Source of the DNA: Streptomyces niveus
Lineage (GTDB): Bacteria > Actinomycetota > Actinomycetes > Streptomycetales > Streptomycetaceae
Direction of reading: 5' to 3'
Assembly (NCBI RefSeq): GCF_002009175.1
Contig: NZ_CP018047.1
Coordinates: 3,782,001 to 3,846,000 of the forward strand
Length of the DNA: 64,000 bases
Shown one piece after another: positions 17,785-25,429 of the stretch. Positions within the stretch are counted from its first letter, which is position 1; every line of letters begins with the position of its first letter. A program made the translations under genes and the position numbers. The notes beneath the pieces were generated by a model, which was not told where the DNA came from, searched no databases, and saw only the letters and a program-made list of their open reading frames with translations.

Positions 17785-18405
17785 TCAGCGGAAGTCACCC
17801 TCGGCGAGGATCTTCTCGACCCGGGCCCGGTGCGCCGCCTCCCAGTCGTCCAGGGTTTCCGCCGCCTCCTGCGCCAGCTTCGCCCGCGACGCGGAGAGCA
17901 CTTCCTCCTGGCGGGCACGCGGCGTCACCACGATGCCCTCCTCGTCCGCCACCACGATGTCGCCCGCGTTCACCACCACCCCGCCGCACCGGACTTCGCG
18001 GTTCAGCGGCTCGACCGTCGCCTTGATCCCCGGAACGGGCATCAGACCACGTGCGAAGACCGGGAAGCCCAACTCCCGTACCTCCGCCAGGTCGCGCATC
18101 ACCCCGTCGAGAACGAACCCCGCGATCCCGCGCCGTTGCGCGACGGCGCACACGTTCCCGCCGGCCAGCGCGTAATCCACGTCGCCCCCCTGTACGACGA
18201 TCACCGAGCCCGGCTCCGCGCGGTAGATCGCCGCGTGCAGCATGAGGTTGTCACCGGGCGCGCACCGCACCGTGAAGGCCGGACCGGCGATCCGCGGCAC
18301 GGAGGGCCAGAGCGGGCGAATGCCGATGTCCATGACCTGGGCGCGCCCCAGGGATTCGGCGAGCGTGGTCGGGGAGATGTCCTTGAATCCGCTGACGTCG
18401 TTCAT
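17785..18405 (-). CDS. RraA-like protein / 4-hydroxy-4-methyl-2-oxoglutarate aldolase family
   Basis: A 206-residue member of the RraA/HMG-aldolase family. Visible signatures are GPAFTVRCAPGDNLMLHAAI, the GGDVDYALAGGNVCAVAQRR stretch and the active-site segment GFVLDGVMRD, which supplies the Arg and Asp used by class II aldolases of this fold. Members either cleave 4-carboxy-4-hydroxy-2-oxoadipate-type acids or, in E. coli, bind RNase E. Aldolase or oxaloacetate decarboxylase activity is more likely here because the catalytic residues are kept. ATG at 18405 has an excellent GGAGGAAG ribosome site. Confidence 0.85.
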   Translation of the reverse strand: MNDVSGFKDISPTTLAESLGRAQVMDIGIRPLWPSVPRIAGPAFTVRCAPGDNLMLHAAIYRAEPGSVIVVQGGDVDYALAGGNVCAVAQRRGIAGFVLDGVMRDLAEVRELGFPVFARGLMPVPGIKATVEPLNREVRCGGVVVNAGDIVVADEEGIVVTPRARQEEVLSASRAKLAQEAAETLDDWEAAHRARVEKILAEGDFR

Positions 18406-18499
18406 GTACTTCCTCCGTCCGGACGCCCTCCCACGGAGGACTGGGCCTGCCCGAAGACTACCGACGACCACCGATCCCGCCCCGATGCCGAACGCGCCC

Positions 18500-19471
18500 C
18501 TACGAGTCCCCGTAACGGGCGGCGATCTCCGCGGCCCGCTCACGCAGGGACGTACGCAACGACCGCGGGGCCAGCGCCTCCGCGTCCGTACCGAGCTGCC
18601 ACAGCGCCCATTGGGCATGCCGGAAGTCCTGGAAGGTCACCTCAAGGCGCGGCCAGCCGTCGGCCGCGGGTTCCTCCGCCCGGACAGCCAGCGCGGAGTC
18701 CAGCAACTCCTCCCGCCGCGCCGGACTCACCCGTACCAGAACGGTGAGGTGATCGCCGCCGGAGAGGAACCGCGCGGAGCGCTCCCGCCAGATCCGGTCC
18801 AGATCGACCCGGTTCGGCCGCTCGGCCGCCTCGGAAAGCTCCTCGGCGGCCAGCACCCGCGACAGCCGGTACGTGCGGTCCGCGCCCGATCTCGTCGCCA
18901 GCAGGTACGCCCGGTCCCGTACGGTCACCAGCCCGATCGGGTCCACCGTCCGCCACTGCGTTGTCCGGCCCGGCGCCGCGTAGTGGATGCGCAGCTTGTG
19001 CCCGGCCAGCACTGCGCGCCTGACCTCGATCATCGTGGTGTCGGGCACCTCGTCGGTGACCAGCCGGCGTGAGAGCAGATCGGTCTCCGGGTCGACGAGA
19101 AATCGCTGGGCCGCGTCACTCGCGGAGGCCCGGTGGCTCTCGGGCAGCGCGTCGACCACCTTCCGCATGGCCGAGGCGAGCGCCGAACCGAGCCCGAACA
19201 CCAGCTCGCCGCGCCCCGATCCGGCGGTCAGCAGGGCAAGCGCCTCGTCGTGGTTCAGCCCGGTCAGCTCGGTCCGGAATCCGGGCGACAACGCGAACCC
19301 GCCGTGCCTCCCGCGTTCCGCGTAGACCGGGACCCCGGCCGCCGACAGCGCCTCGATGTCGCGCAGCACGGTGCGGGTGGACACCTCCAGCTCGCGGGCG
19401 AGCGTGTCCGCGGTCAGTTGACCGCGCTGCCGCAGCAGCAGCACCAGCGAGACCAACCGGTCGGCGCGCAT
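18500..19471 (-). CDS. WYL-domain transcriptional regulator (YafY/DeoR-type HTH)
   Basis: A 323-residue regulator. A winged HTH (MRADRLVSLVLLLRQRGQLT..., TVLRDIEALSAAGVPVYAER, residues 1-60) is followed by a WYL ligand-binding domain (about 140-225, with RIHYAAPGRTTQWRTVDPIG and YLLATRSG) and the WCX extension. WYL proteins sense nucleotides or nucleic-acid-derived ligands in several stress and defence pathways; this subgroup commonly represses a divergent gene. It is divergent from a Rid-family gene with a direct repeat between, so that gene is the probable target. Confidence 0.88.
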   Translation of the reverse strand: MRADRLVSLVLLLRQRGQLTADTLARELEVSTRTVLRDIEALSAAGVPVYAERGRHGGFALSPGFRTELTGLNHDEALALLTAGSGRGELVFGLGSALASAMRKVVDALPESHRASASDAAQRFLVDPETDLLSRRLVTDEVPDTTMIEVRRAVLAGHKLRIHYAAPGRTTQWRTVDPIGLVTVRDRAYLLATRSGADRTYRLSRVLAAEELSEAAERPNRVDLDRIWRERSARFLSGGDHLTVLVRVSPARREELLDSALAVRAEEPAADGWPRLEVTFQDFRHAQWALWQLGTDAEALAPRSLRTSLRERAAEIAARYGDS

Positions 19472-19480
19472 CCGAAAACT

Positions 19481-19511
19481 CTATCGAGATACGTGACTAT
19501 CGGTGTCGTGA
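19481..19511. promoter_or_regulatory. Direct repeat in the WYL regulator / Rid divergent promoter
   Basis: CTATCGAGATACGTGA (19481-19496) is followed immediately by CTATCGGTGTCGTGA (19497-19511), two closely related 15-16 bp units in an otherwise unremarkable 91-bp divergent gap. This is a plausible operator for the WYL regulator. Confidence 0.5.
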
Positions 19512-19562
19512 TTTGTTGGGAGCCTCGTTCCACACGAAGTCGCCGAGACGAATGGAACTGAA

Positions 19563-19964
19563 GTGGCAGTGGAACGAGTGGCGGTCAACCCCGCGAATTG
19601 GTCGCTGGACATGGGCTTCAACCAGGGAGAGACCGTCTCCGGTCACACCCGGACCCTGTACATCTCGGGGCAGACCGCGATGAGCGACGACGGCAGGCCC
19701 GAACACGAGGGCGACATGGCGAAGCAACTGGCGCTGAGCATCGACAACCTGGAGGCCGTGCTCGTCGAGGCCGAGATGTCTCTCGCGAACCTCGTCCGGC
19801 TCAACGTCTACACGACCGACGTCGATCTGCTCTTCCCGCACTACGGCCTGCTGGCGGCCCGGCTGGGCGCCGCCGGCGTCGCGCCGACCACCACGATGCT
19901 CGGAGTGACGCGACTGGCGATCCCCGGCCAGCTGGTCGAGTTGGAGGGGACCGCCGTGGCGTGA
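19563..19964 (+). CDS. Rid-family (YjgF/YER057c/UK114) protein, non-canonical active site
   Basis: A 133-residue single-domain Rid protein (LYISGQTAMSDDGRPEHEGD near 36-55, LVRLNVYTTDVD near 77-88). Canonical RidA deaminates reactive enamines and imines from pyridoxal enzymes using an arginine in a PAR motif. Here the aligned stretch is PTTTMLGVTRL, with Thr where that Arg should be, so imine-deaminase activity is doubtful and it belongs with the other Rid subfamilies. The GTG at 19563 is assumed; a second GTG at 19569 is equally possible. It is divergent from the WYL regulator. Confidence 0.82.
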   Translation: MAVERVAVNPANWSLDMGFNQGETVSGHTRTLYISGQTAMSDDGRPEHEGDMAKQLALSIDNLEAVLVEAEMSLANLVRLNVYTTDVDLLFPHYGLLAARLGAAGVAPTTTMLGVTRLAIPGQLVELEGTAVA

Positions 19965-19970
19965 CGCGGC

Positions 19971-20240
19971 CTACAACCTCCCACGCCAGCTGTGCTGGTT
20001 GCGCTCCGCCAGACGCGCGCTCAGCCCCGTGGGAGGTGGGTCGGGCGGTACGTAGTCGGGGCACTTGGGGCTGCCGCACTCGCACTTGGGCCACGCGAGC
20101 GCGGCCCCCGGTCCGAGAAGCCACTCCGGGTCCTTGTCGGCTTCGCTGCCGCTGTCTAGTTTCCGCACCACCAGCACCCCATCCGTACCGAACGCGTTCA
20201 TCAACCGGGACAGAAACCGCCTCGCCTCGCTGCCGCTCAC
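19971..20240 (-). CDS. Small hypothetical protein with CxCxxxxC motif
   Basis: An 89-residue protein of unknown function. It contains WPKCECGSPKCPDY, a cysteine arrangement that could bind a metal, followed by a Pro-rich PPDPPPTG stretch. The GTG start overlaps the stop of the upstream ORF (GTGA at 20237-20240), so the two are translationally coupled. Such paired small ORFs often lie opposite XRE/DUF397 loci in Streptomyces; no function is known to me. Confidence 0.6.
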   Translation of the reverse strand: MSGSEARRFLSRLMNAFGTDGVLVVRKLDSGSEADKDPEWLLGPGAALAWPKCECGSPKCPDYVPPDPPPTGLSARLAERNQHSWRGRL

Positions 20241-20449
20241 TCCGCGACCCGCTTCAGCCCTTGTTCAACGCGCCGGAGCAGCTCAGGTGTCACGGGTGCG
20301 TACACACGGGGGACGGAGTCGGGTACGAGCCGCCAGAAGCCGCCGCCGTGCACGACGGCATCCAGCTCGGCCACATCAGCGGTGACGCGGGACGCTGTTC
20401 GAGCGTCAGGTTCGAACATGAGGGGGACGCACCTTCCGTCATTGCGCAA
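20237..20449 (-). CDS. Small hypothetical protein coupled to the downstream Cys-motif ORF
   Basis: A 70-residue ORF from a TTG (20449) preceded by GGAACG; an ATG at 20419 would give a 60-residue form. The core VAELDAVVHGGGFWRLVPDSVPRVYAPVTPELLRRVEQGL has no family I recognise. It ends in a 4-bp overlap with the following gene and is divergent from the XRE regulator, whose promoter must lie in the 91 bp between. Confidence 0.55.
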   Translation of the reverse strand: MRNDGRCVPLMFEPDARTASRVTADVAELDAVVHGGGFWRLVPDSVPRVYAPVTPELLRRVEQGLKRVAE

Positions 20450-20540
20450 TTACGTTCCGTGCATCAAGAATCGGCAGATACGGCCGTGTCCAAAAGGGCT
20501 TGGCCATGGCCGGGTTGCCGTGGGACACAGGGGAGTTGTC

Positions 20541-21386
20541 ATGGGCGCACGGAAGTCGAACGCAGGTCAGAGGCCGTCGGCACGGCAGATGCTCGCGAAG
20601 GAACTGGCACGGCTGCGCGAGGAGTCGGGCAAGTCGCTGGCCACGCTCGGCGAGGAGACGACCTATGACCGTGCGTATCTGCACAAGCTCGAAACGGGTA
20701 CGCGGGTGGGGTCCCCGGAGGTCATCGCGGCGCTGAGCGCGGTGTACGGGACGGGGGAGCAACTGTTGATGCTGTGGCAGCTGGCACGGGAGGACGCGTT
20801 CGCGGACAAGTACAAGCGGTTCATGCAGTTGGAGGCGAAGGCGACGGTTCGGTACGAGCACGCTGTTGGCGCGATTCCTGGACTGCTCCAGACCGAGGGC
20901 TACGCGCGCGAAGTCTTCGAGGCCACTCGGGCGCGCGACGAGAACGACCTGTCCGAGGAGATCGCGGCTCGTTTGGGGCGACAAGAACTACTGCAACGCG
21001 AAGACGCACAACACTTCCGCGCGGTCCTGGACGAGTCCGTGCTTCGACGCAGGACCAGGGACCCCAAAGAGTGGACGAAGCAACTGGAACACCTTCTGGA
21101 AGCGTGCCAGTTGCCAAACGTCACGCTTCAGGTGTTGCCTTTCGATGCGGGGCCACACGGCCTGATGGGCACATCGGTCACCATCCTCTGGCTACCGGAC
21201 GGCAAGGCCGTCGCTTACACAGAAGACGCCCACTCGGGGCAGTTGATCGAGGATCCGTCAGAGGTCGAGAAACTTCGTCTGTCCTACGATCTACTGAGGG
21301 ACTTGGCCCTGTCGCCACGGGACTCCGTGGCGTTCATCGAGCGACTGCTGGAGGAGAACAAACCATGTGCCCCCGACCCGACCTGA
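20541..21386 (+). CDS. XRE-family helix-turn-helix regulator with DUF5753 domain
   Basis: A 281-residue regulator. The N-terminal HTH (LAKELARLREESGKSLATLG, about 18-75) is followed by a DUF5753 domain (about 95-270; RYEHAVGAIPGLLQTEGYAR, GPHGLMGTSVTIL, YTEDAHSGQLIED). This is the BldB/WhiJ-type partner system of Streptomyces, where the HTH protein acts with a small DUF397 protein to control development or antibiotic genes. The ATG at 20541 has GGGAG upstream; the frame extends further 5' but without the conserved start. It overlaps the first DUF397 gene by 22 bp. Confidence 0.9.
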   Translation: MGARKSNAGQRPSARQMLAKELARLREESGKSLATLGEETTYDRAYLHKLETGTRVGSPEVIAALSAVYGTGEQLLMLWQLAREDAFADKYKRFMQLEAKATVRYEHAVGAIPGLLQTEGYAREVFEATRARDENDLSEEIAARLGRQELLQREDAQHFRAVLDESVLRRRTRDPKEWTKQLEHLLEACQLPNVTLQVLPFDAGPHGLMGTSVTILWLPDGKAVAYTEDAHSGQLIEDPSEVEKLRLSYDLLRDLALSPRDSVAFIERLLEENKPCAPDPT

Positions 21387-21574
21387 GCACGGCACAGTGG
21401 CGTAAGTCCAGCTACAGCAACGGCGACGGCGGCAACTGCGTCGAGGTCGCCGACGGCCACCACGGCGTCGTCCCCGTCCGCGACAGCAAAACCCCCACCG
21501 GCCCCGTTCTGCTCCTCACCCCTACCGCCTGGAGCGACTTCGTCGCCTTCGCCGGGGCCCAGGCCCATGTCTAG
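21365..21574 (+). CDS. DUF397 protein, copy 1
   Basis: A 69-residue DUF397 protein with the family core WRKSSYSNGDGGNCVEVADG and VPVRDSKTPTGPVLLLTPTAWSDFV. DUF397 proteins are small partners of the adjacent XRE-DUF5753 regulators. The ATG overlaps the end of the regulator by 22 bp in another frame, and its stop overlaps the next copy by 8 bp, giving a tightly coupled three-gene operon. Confidence 0.88.
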   Translation: MCPRPDLSTAQWRKSSYSNGDGGNCVEVADGHHGVVPVRDSKTPTGPVLLLTPTAWSDFVAFAGAQAHV

Positions 21575-21740
21575 CCCCGACCTCAGCGGCGCGAACTGGC
21601 GTAAGTCGAGCTACAGCAACGGCGACGGCGGGGAATGCGTCGAGGTCGCCGACGGCCACCCCGGCGTCGTCCCCGTCCGCGACAGCAAAACCCCCACCGG
21701 CCCGGTCCTGCTCATCACCCCCACCGCCTGGAGCGACTTC
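21410..21740 (+). repeat. Tandem duplication of the DUF397 coding core
   Basis: About 140 bp of copy 1 (from the AGCTACAGCAACGGCGACGG region near 21410) recurs with few changes from about 21609. The repeat distance is near 199 bp. Confidence 0.75.
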
Positions 21741-21755
21741 GTCCGCTCGGTCTGA
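21567..21755 (+). CDS. DUF397 protein, copy 2 (tandem duplicate)
   Basis: A 62-residue DUF397 protein nearly identical over its core to copy 1 (WRKSSYSNGDGGECVEVADG, VPVRDSKTPTGPVLLITPTAWSDFV). It starts inside the last 8 bp of copy 1. It lacks the AFAGAQAHV tail, ending in FVRSV. The nucleotide identity of the two cores indicates a recent tandem duplication. Confidence 0.85.
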   Translation: MSSPDLSGANWRKSSYSNGDGGECVEVADGHPGVVPVRDSKTPTGPVLLITPTAWSDFVRSV

Positions 21756-21797
21756 CGCAGACGCGGACGCGGACCACACACCACGGACAGAGACCAC

Positions 21798-22487
21798 ATG
21801 CGCCTGTTGCTCATTCGGCATGGTCAGACCCCTTCCAACGTCAAGCACCTTCTGGACACGGCCGAGCCCGGCCCGGCGCTGACCCCCCTGGGACAGCGCC
21901 AGGCCGCGGCCCTGCCGGACGCGCTGGCGGGGGAAGAGATCGGGGCTCTCTTCGCGTCCACCCTGCTCCGTACTCAGCTGACCGCCGAGCCGCTGGCCAC
22001 CCGGACGGGGCTGGAGGTCCGGGTGCGGCGCGGTATCCGGGAACTGTTCGCCGGGGACCTGGAGATGCGGGGCGACGACCGGGCGGTCGAGACGTACCTG
22101 ACCACTGTCTTCGGCTGGGCGGCGGGAGACACCGGGCGCCGTATGCCGGGCGGGGAGAACGGAGTGGAGGCTCTGCGCCGCTTCGACGCCGTGGTCGACG
22201 AGGCGGCGGCCACCGGAGCGCGGACGGTCGCCATGGTCAGCCACGGCGCCGCCATCCGGATGTGGGCGGCGGTACGGGCCGAGAACGTCGACGTCGAATT
22301 CGCTTCCACCCACGAGCTGCTGAACACCGGTGTCGTCATCCTCTCCGGCGCTCCCGGCGAGGGCTGGCGGGTCCAGGAGTGGGCAGGCCGGTCCGTCGGT
22401 CACGAGGACAGCGCCCCGGAGGCGAGCGGGCCCGCGGGAGAGTCCGTGGATGACATCGAGGACGATCCGCCCACCGTGAATGCTTGA
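21798..22487 (+). CDS. Histidine phosphatase family protein (phosphoglycerate-mutase-like)
   Basis: A 229-residue member of the histidine phosphatase superfamily. The phospho-acceptor motif LLIRHGQTPSN is at residues 4-14 and the second catalytic His is in VSHGAAIRMW. GDLEMRG near residue 91 and a variable cap indicate a broad-specificity phosphatase rather than glycolytic mutase. The C-terminal 40 residues are acidic and Pro/Gly-rich and probably disordered. It follows the DUF397 operon by 42 bp; a functional link is uncertain. Confidence 0.87.
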   Translation: MRLLLIRHGQTPSNVKHLLDTAEPGPALTPLGQRQAAALPDALAGEEIGALFASTLLRTQLTAEPLATRTGLEVRVRRGIRELFAGDLEMRGDDRAVETYLTTVFGWAAGDTGRRMPGGENGVEALRRFDAVVDEAAATGARTVAMVSHGAAIRMWAAVRAENVDVEFASTHELLNTGVVILSGAPGEGWRVQEWAGRSVGHEDSAPEASGPAGESVDDIEDDPPTVNA

Positions 22488-22571
22488 TTTCGTCCCTCGC
22501 CGCCATGGATCATGGCGCCCTGCCCGGGCGACCCGGGAACACAGGCAGGCCAACGGGGGAGGCTCGCGCGC

Positions 22572-23024
22572 ATGCCGTGGGACGAGTGGGAAGGGCTCAA
22601 GGCCGAGGCCGCGCAGGGGCGTTCAACCCGGATGCAGCTCAATCAGCGGCCGGCCGATCAGGGCGGTGGCGGCGGGCCGTCGGAGGATCTGAAGTCCGAC
22701 AAGAAGGTCTGGGTCAGGGCCGGTGAGGGCGTCACGGGTCTGAAGGCCGACATCGGCAAGGCGTTGACCGCGCTGGAGAACGGACAGGCCGGGCTCGGCG
22801 ACACGGCCGGATGCCAGAGCGCCGCCGCGCAGGCGGAGTTGTACGACTCCTGGAAGAAGTACGTCGGCGACGTGAGCAGCCGCTGCGGTGAACTCGGCGG
22901 GCTGCTGGAGAAGTCGGGCCACGACCTCGCGAAGTCCGACCAAGCCGTGCTGACGGATCTGGACCAGCTCAAGGTCAAGTACGCGGACACCGAGGCCGTG
23001 GGCGGCCGGGCCCCGAAGGAGTAG
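22572..23024 (+). CDS. WXG-like helical protein, first gene of an effector-type trio
   Basis: A 150-residue, mostly helical, charged protein starting MPWDEWEGLKAEAAQGRSTR, an N-terminus shared by a large Streptomyces family of small proteins encoded beside big secreted-type proteins. The central and C-terminal helices (GLKADIGKALTALENGQAGL; ELYDSWKKYVGDVSSRCGEL) suggest a WXG100/ESAT-6-like bundle. The ATG at 22572 has a GGGGGAGG ribosome site; earlier in-frame ATGs lack one. It lies 12 bp before the alpha/beta hydrolase gene, so both are one operon and the products may bind each other. Confidence 0.7.
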   Translation: MPWDEWEGLKAEAAQGRSTRMQLNQRPADQGGGGGPSEDLKSDKKVWVRAGEGVTGLKADIGKALTALENGQAGLGDTAGCQSAAAQAELYDSWKKYVGDVSSRCGELGGLLEKSGHDLAKSDQAVLTDLDQLKVKYADTEAVGGRAPKE

Positions 23025-23036
23025 TGGTCCTCCGTC

Positions 23037-24845
23037 ATGGATCTCGCGACGCTGAGGGGCTTCAGGCCGGCGGAGTACGAGGAGGCCGCCGACGGTTACC
23101 GGACGACCGGTGACATGGCCGGTGCGGCCAAGGACACGATCAACAACCGCGTCAGCGCGGGCATGACCGGCCGGCTGAGGGGCGAGGCCGCGACGGCCGC
23201 CCTGCGGGAGCTGCGCGGCCTGGCGAAGAACTTCCACTACGCGCAGACCGAGTGCGGTCTGGTGAGCACCGCCCTCAACGGCTTCGCCTTCGACATCGCT
23301 GCGGCCAAGCGGAAGCTGGACGCGGCGATCGAGGACGCCCGCGCCGACAACTGCACCGTGCGGCAGGACGGTTCGGTCGGCTACCCCGCCGGAAGGAAGC
23401 CCGGTGCGGAGAAGGACGAGCCGGGCGGCACGGTGTCCGGGAGCGCCGGGGGCGGCCCGACGACCGACGCCCTGGAGCGGCAGGCGGCGGGCATCCACCC
23501 GAACCCGTACTACGGCAGGGCGATGGCGTACGCGAACCGGATCGCGGACGCGCTGAGGGAAGCCACGGACGCGGACGCCAAGTGGGCGCCGAAACTTCGC
23601 GCGTTGAAGGCCGACGACGACCTGACCGTCTCCAAGGCGGACTGGGCCGACGCGCAGTCGGACATGGGCGGGGTCGGCGAGGCGGGCAAGGGCTATCTCG
23701 ACTCCCTGCCGCAGGCCCCGAAGGACGGCACCCCGGCGGCGAACGCCGAGTGGTGGAAGAAGCTCAGCCCCGAGGAGCAGGCGGCGTGGCTCGCGCTCCG
23801 GCCGGACACGGTGGGGGCGCTCGACGGGCTGCCCGCGACGGTGCGGGACGAGGCGAACCGGGTGGTCCTGGAGGAGAAAAGAGGTCAGCTCCGGATGGAG
23901 CTCGACTCCATCCCGCCGCGACCCGCCAACGAGTGGACATGGATCACCGCGGGCGGCTACCCGTCGAAGGTGCACACCGACGAGTGGATGGACTGGCACA
24001 ACAAGTACGGGGACCGGTACGAGCAGCTCAACAAGTCCCTCAAGGGCATGCAGAGCATCCAGGACCGGTTCGACAGGACCGGGGAGCGGGGTCTGCCCGA
24101 GGCGTACCTGCTGGGATTCAGCCCGGAGGGCAACGGCCGGGCGATCGTGGCCAACGGCAATCCGGACACAGCCGACCACCAGGCGGTCTATGTGCCGGGT
24201 ACGACATCGAACCTGGGCGGTATCGGCGGCGACATCGGCCGGATGGAGAACGTGTGGCGGGTGGCGGCCGGTGCCGAGAACGGCTCGGTCTCCACGATCA
24301 CCTGGCTCGGTTACGACGCCCCGCAGGACATCGTCAAGGACTCGCCGTTCAGCCACTACGCCAATGACGGCGCCCCGGCCTACAACCGCTTCCTCGACGG
24401 CCTGGACGCGTCGCGTACGGTCGATTCGGACCCGCACCGCACGGCGATAGGCCACTCGTACGGCACGACCCTCATAGGTTCCGCGGCGCGGCAGGGTGAT
24501 CTGAACGTGGACGACGTGATCCTCGCGGGCAGCCCCGGCGTACAGGTGAGCAACGCCGATCAGATGGATGTCCCCAAGGGGCATGTCTGGAACCAGGAGG
24601 CCGAAGGGGATGTCGTCCCGGACATCGGGCGGTTCGGGCACGGTGGAACGGACTGGCACGGAGCCTTCACGATCCCCAGCGACGAACGCTTCGGCGCCAA
24701 CCAGCTGGTCACGGACACCGAAGGCCACAGCGACTACTGGAAGGAGAACACCGACAGTCTGCGGAACCAGGGGCTCGTGGTGGCGGGCAAGGGTGACGAT
24801 GCCGAGCTGAAACCGCCGCCGGACCGCCCCTGGTACATGAAGTAG
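23037..24845 (+). CDS. WXG-like N-terminus plus alpha/beta hydrolase (DUF1023-like) putative effector
   Basis: A 602-residue protein. Residues 1-110 are helical and resemble a WXG/LXG secretion or pairing domain. A linker (about 130-160) and a helical middle precede a C-terminal alpha/beta hydrolase of DUF1023 type with nucleophile elbow GHSYGTTLIGSA (about 477-488), downstream Asp candidates, and a histidine in TEGHSDYW. No classical signal peptide is present. Such WXG-hydrolase proteins are candidates for type VII-linked lipases or esterases. The small helical gene upstream and the lipoprotein downstream support an effector module; target and export are inferred. Confidence 0.75.
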   Translation: MDLATLRGFRPAEYEEAADGYRTTGDMAGAAKDTINNRVSAGMTGRLRGEAATAALRELRGLAKNFHYAQTECGLVSTALNGFAFDIAAAKRKLDAAIEDARADNCTVRQDGSVGYPAGRKPGAEKDEPGGTVSGSAGGGPTTDALERQAAGIHPNPYYGRAMAYANRIADALREATDADAKWAPKLRALKADDDLTVSKADWADAQSDMGGVGEAGKGYLDSLPQAPKDGTPAANAEWWKKLSPEEQAAWLALRPDTVGALDGLPATVRDEANRVVLEEKRGQLRMELDSIPPRPANEWTWITAGGYPSKVHTDEWMDWHNKYGDRYEQLNKSLKGMQSIQDRFDRTGERGLPEAYLLGFSPEGNGRAIVANGNPDTADHQAVYVPGTTSNLGGIGGDIGRMENVWRVAAGAENGSVSTITWLGYDAPQDIVKDSPFSHYANDGAPAYNRFLDGLDASRTVDSDPHRTAIGHSYGTTLIGSAARQGDLNVDDVILAGSPGVQVSNADQMDVPKGHVWNQEAEGDVVPDIGRFGHGGTDWHGAFTIPSDERFGANQLVTDTEGHSDYWKENTDSLRNQGLVVAGKGDDAELKPPPDRPWYMK

Positions 24846-24861
24846 GAAGAAGCTCCTCGAT

Positions 24862-25413
24862 TTGAAGACCAAGCTGGGTGCGTCCGCGCTCCTCCTGTCC
24901 CTCGCCCTCACGACGCTCACGACCCTCACTGGATGCGGCATGACTGACAGCAAAGGCTCCGCCGGCTCCGACGACATGCCCGGCGCGGGCACCAGCAGCC
25001 CGGAGGACGCCGCCGACGAGGCGGAGCGGGTGTCCAGCGAGCTGTACGACCTGATCGGTATCAAGGGGAAGGCGTCCGAAGCCGGACCGGGCGTCGGGGA
25101 GTGCGACGGCAAGGACCCGGAGAAGTACTTCCAGATCTTTCACGCGTGGACCTTCACCCCCGAGTCGGCCGAGCGGCTCGACGGTGTGATGGAGCGGCTC
25201 AGGACCGAACTGCCCGAACACGGCTGGAAAGTCGTCGAGTACGGACGGGACACGAGCAAGAACAACAACCTCAGCCTCACGGCCGACAACGACGAGAAGA
25301 AGTACAGCGTCAAGATCGCGCACTTCGCGAAGAACGAATCGCCGAACCTCAATCTGATGCTCGTCTCCGGCTGCTACCAGGTGCCCGACGGCGGGACGGT
25401 CAACCGGTTCTGA
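24862..25413 (+). CDS. Lipoprotein, possible immunity partner of the hydrolase
   Basis: A 183-residue lipoprotein: signal LLLSLALTTLTTLTGC with lipobox LTGC, acylated Cys at 25. The mature part has no recognised domain; it includes ESAERLDGVMERLRTELPEH and alternating polar strands. The start is a TTG at 24862, following AGGAAGAAGC 16 bp after the hydrolase stop. In effector operons a membrane-anchored lipoprotein often protects the producer, so immunity is a reasonable but untested guess. Confidence 0.72.
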   Translation: MKTKLGASALLLSLALTTLTTLTGCGMTDSKGSAGSDDMPGAGTSSPEDAADEAERVSSELYDLIGIKGKASEAGPGVGECDGKDPEKYFQIFHAWTFTPESAERLDGVMERLRTELPEHGWKVVEYGRDTSKNNNLSLTADNDEKKYSVKIAHFAKNESPNLNLMLVSGCYQVPDGGTVNRF

Positions 25414-25429
25414 CGCCCCCGGCTCCCGC

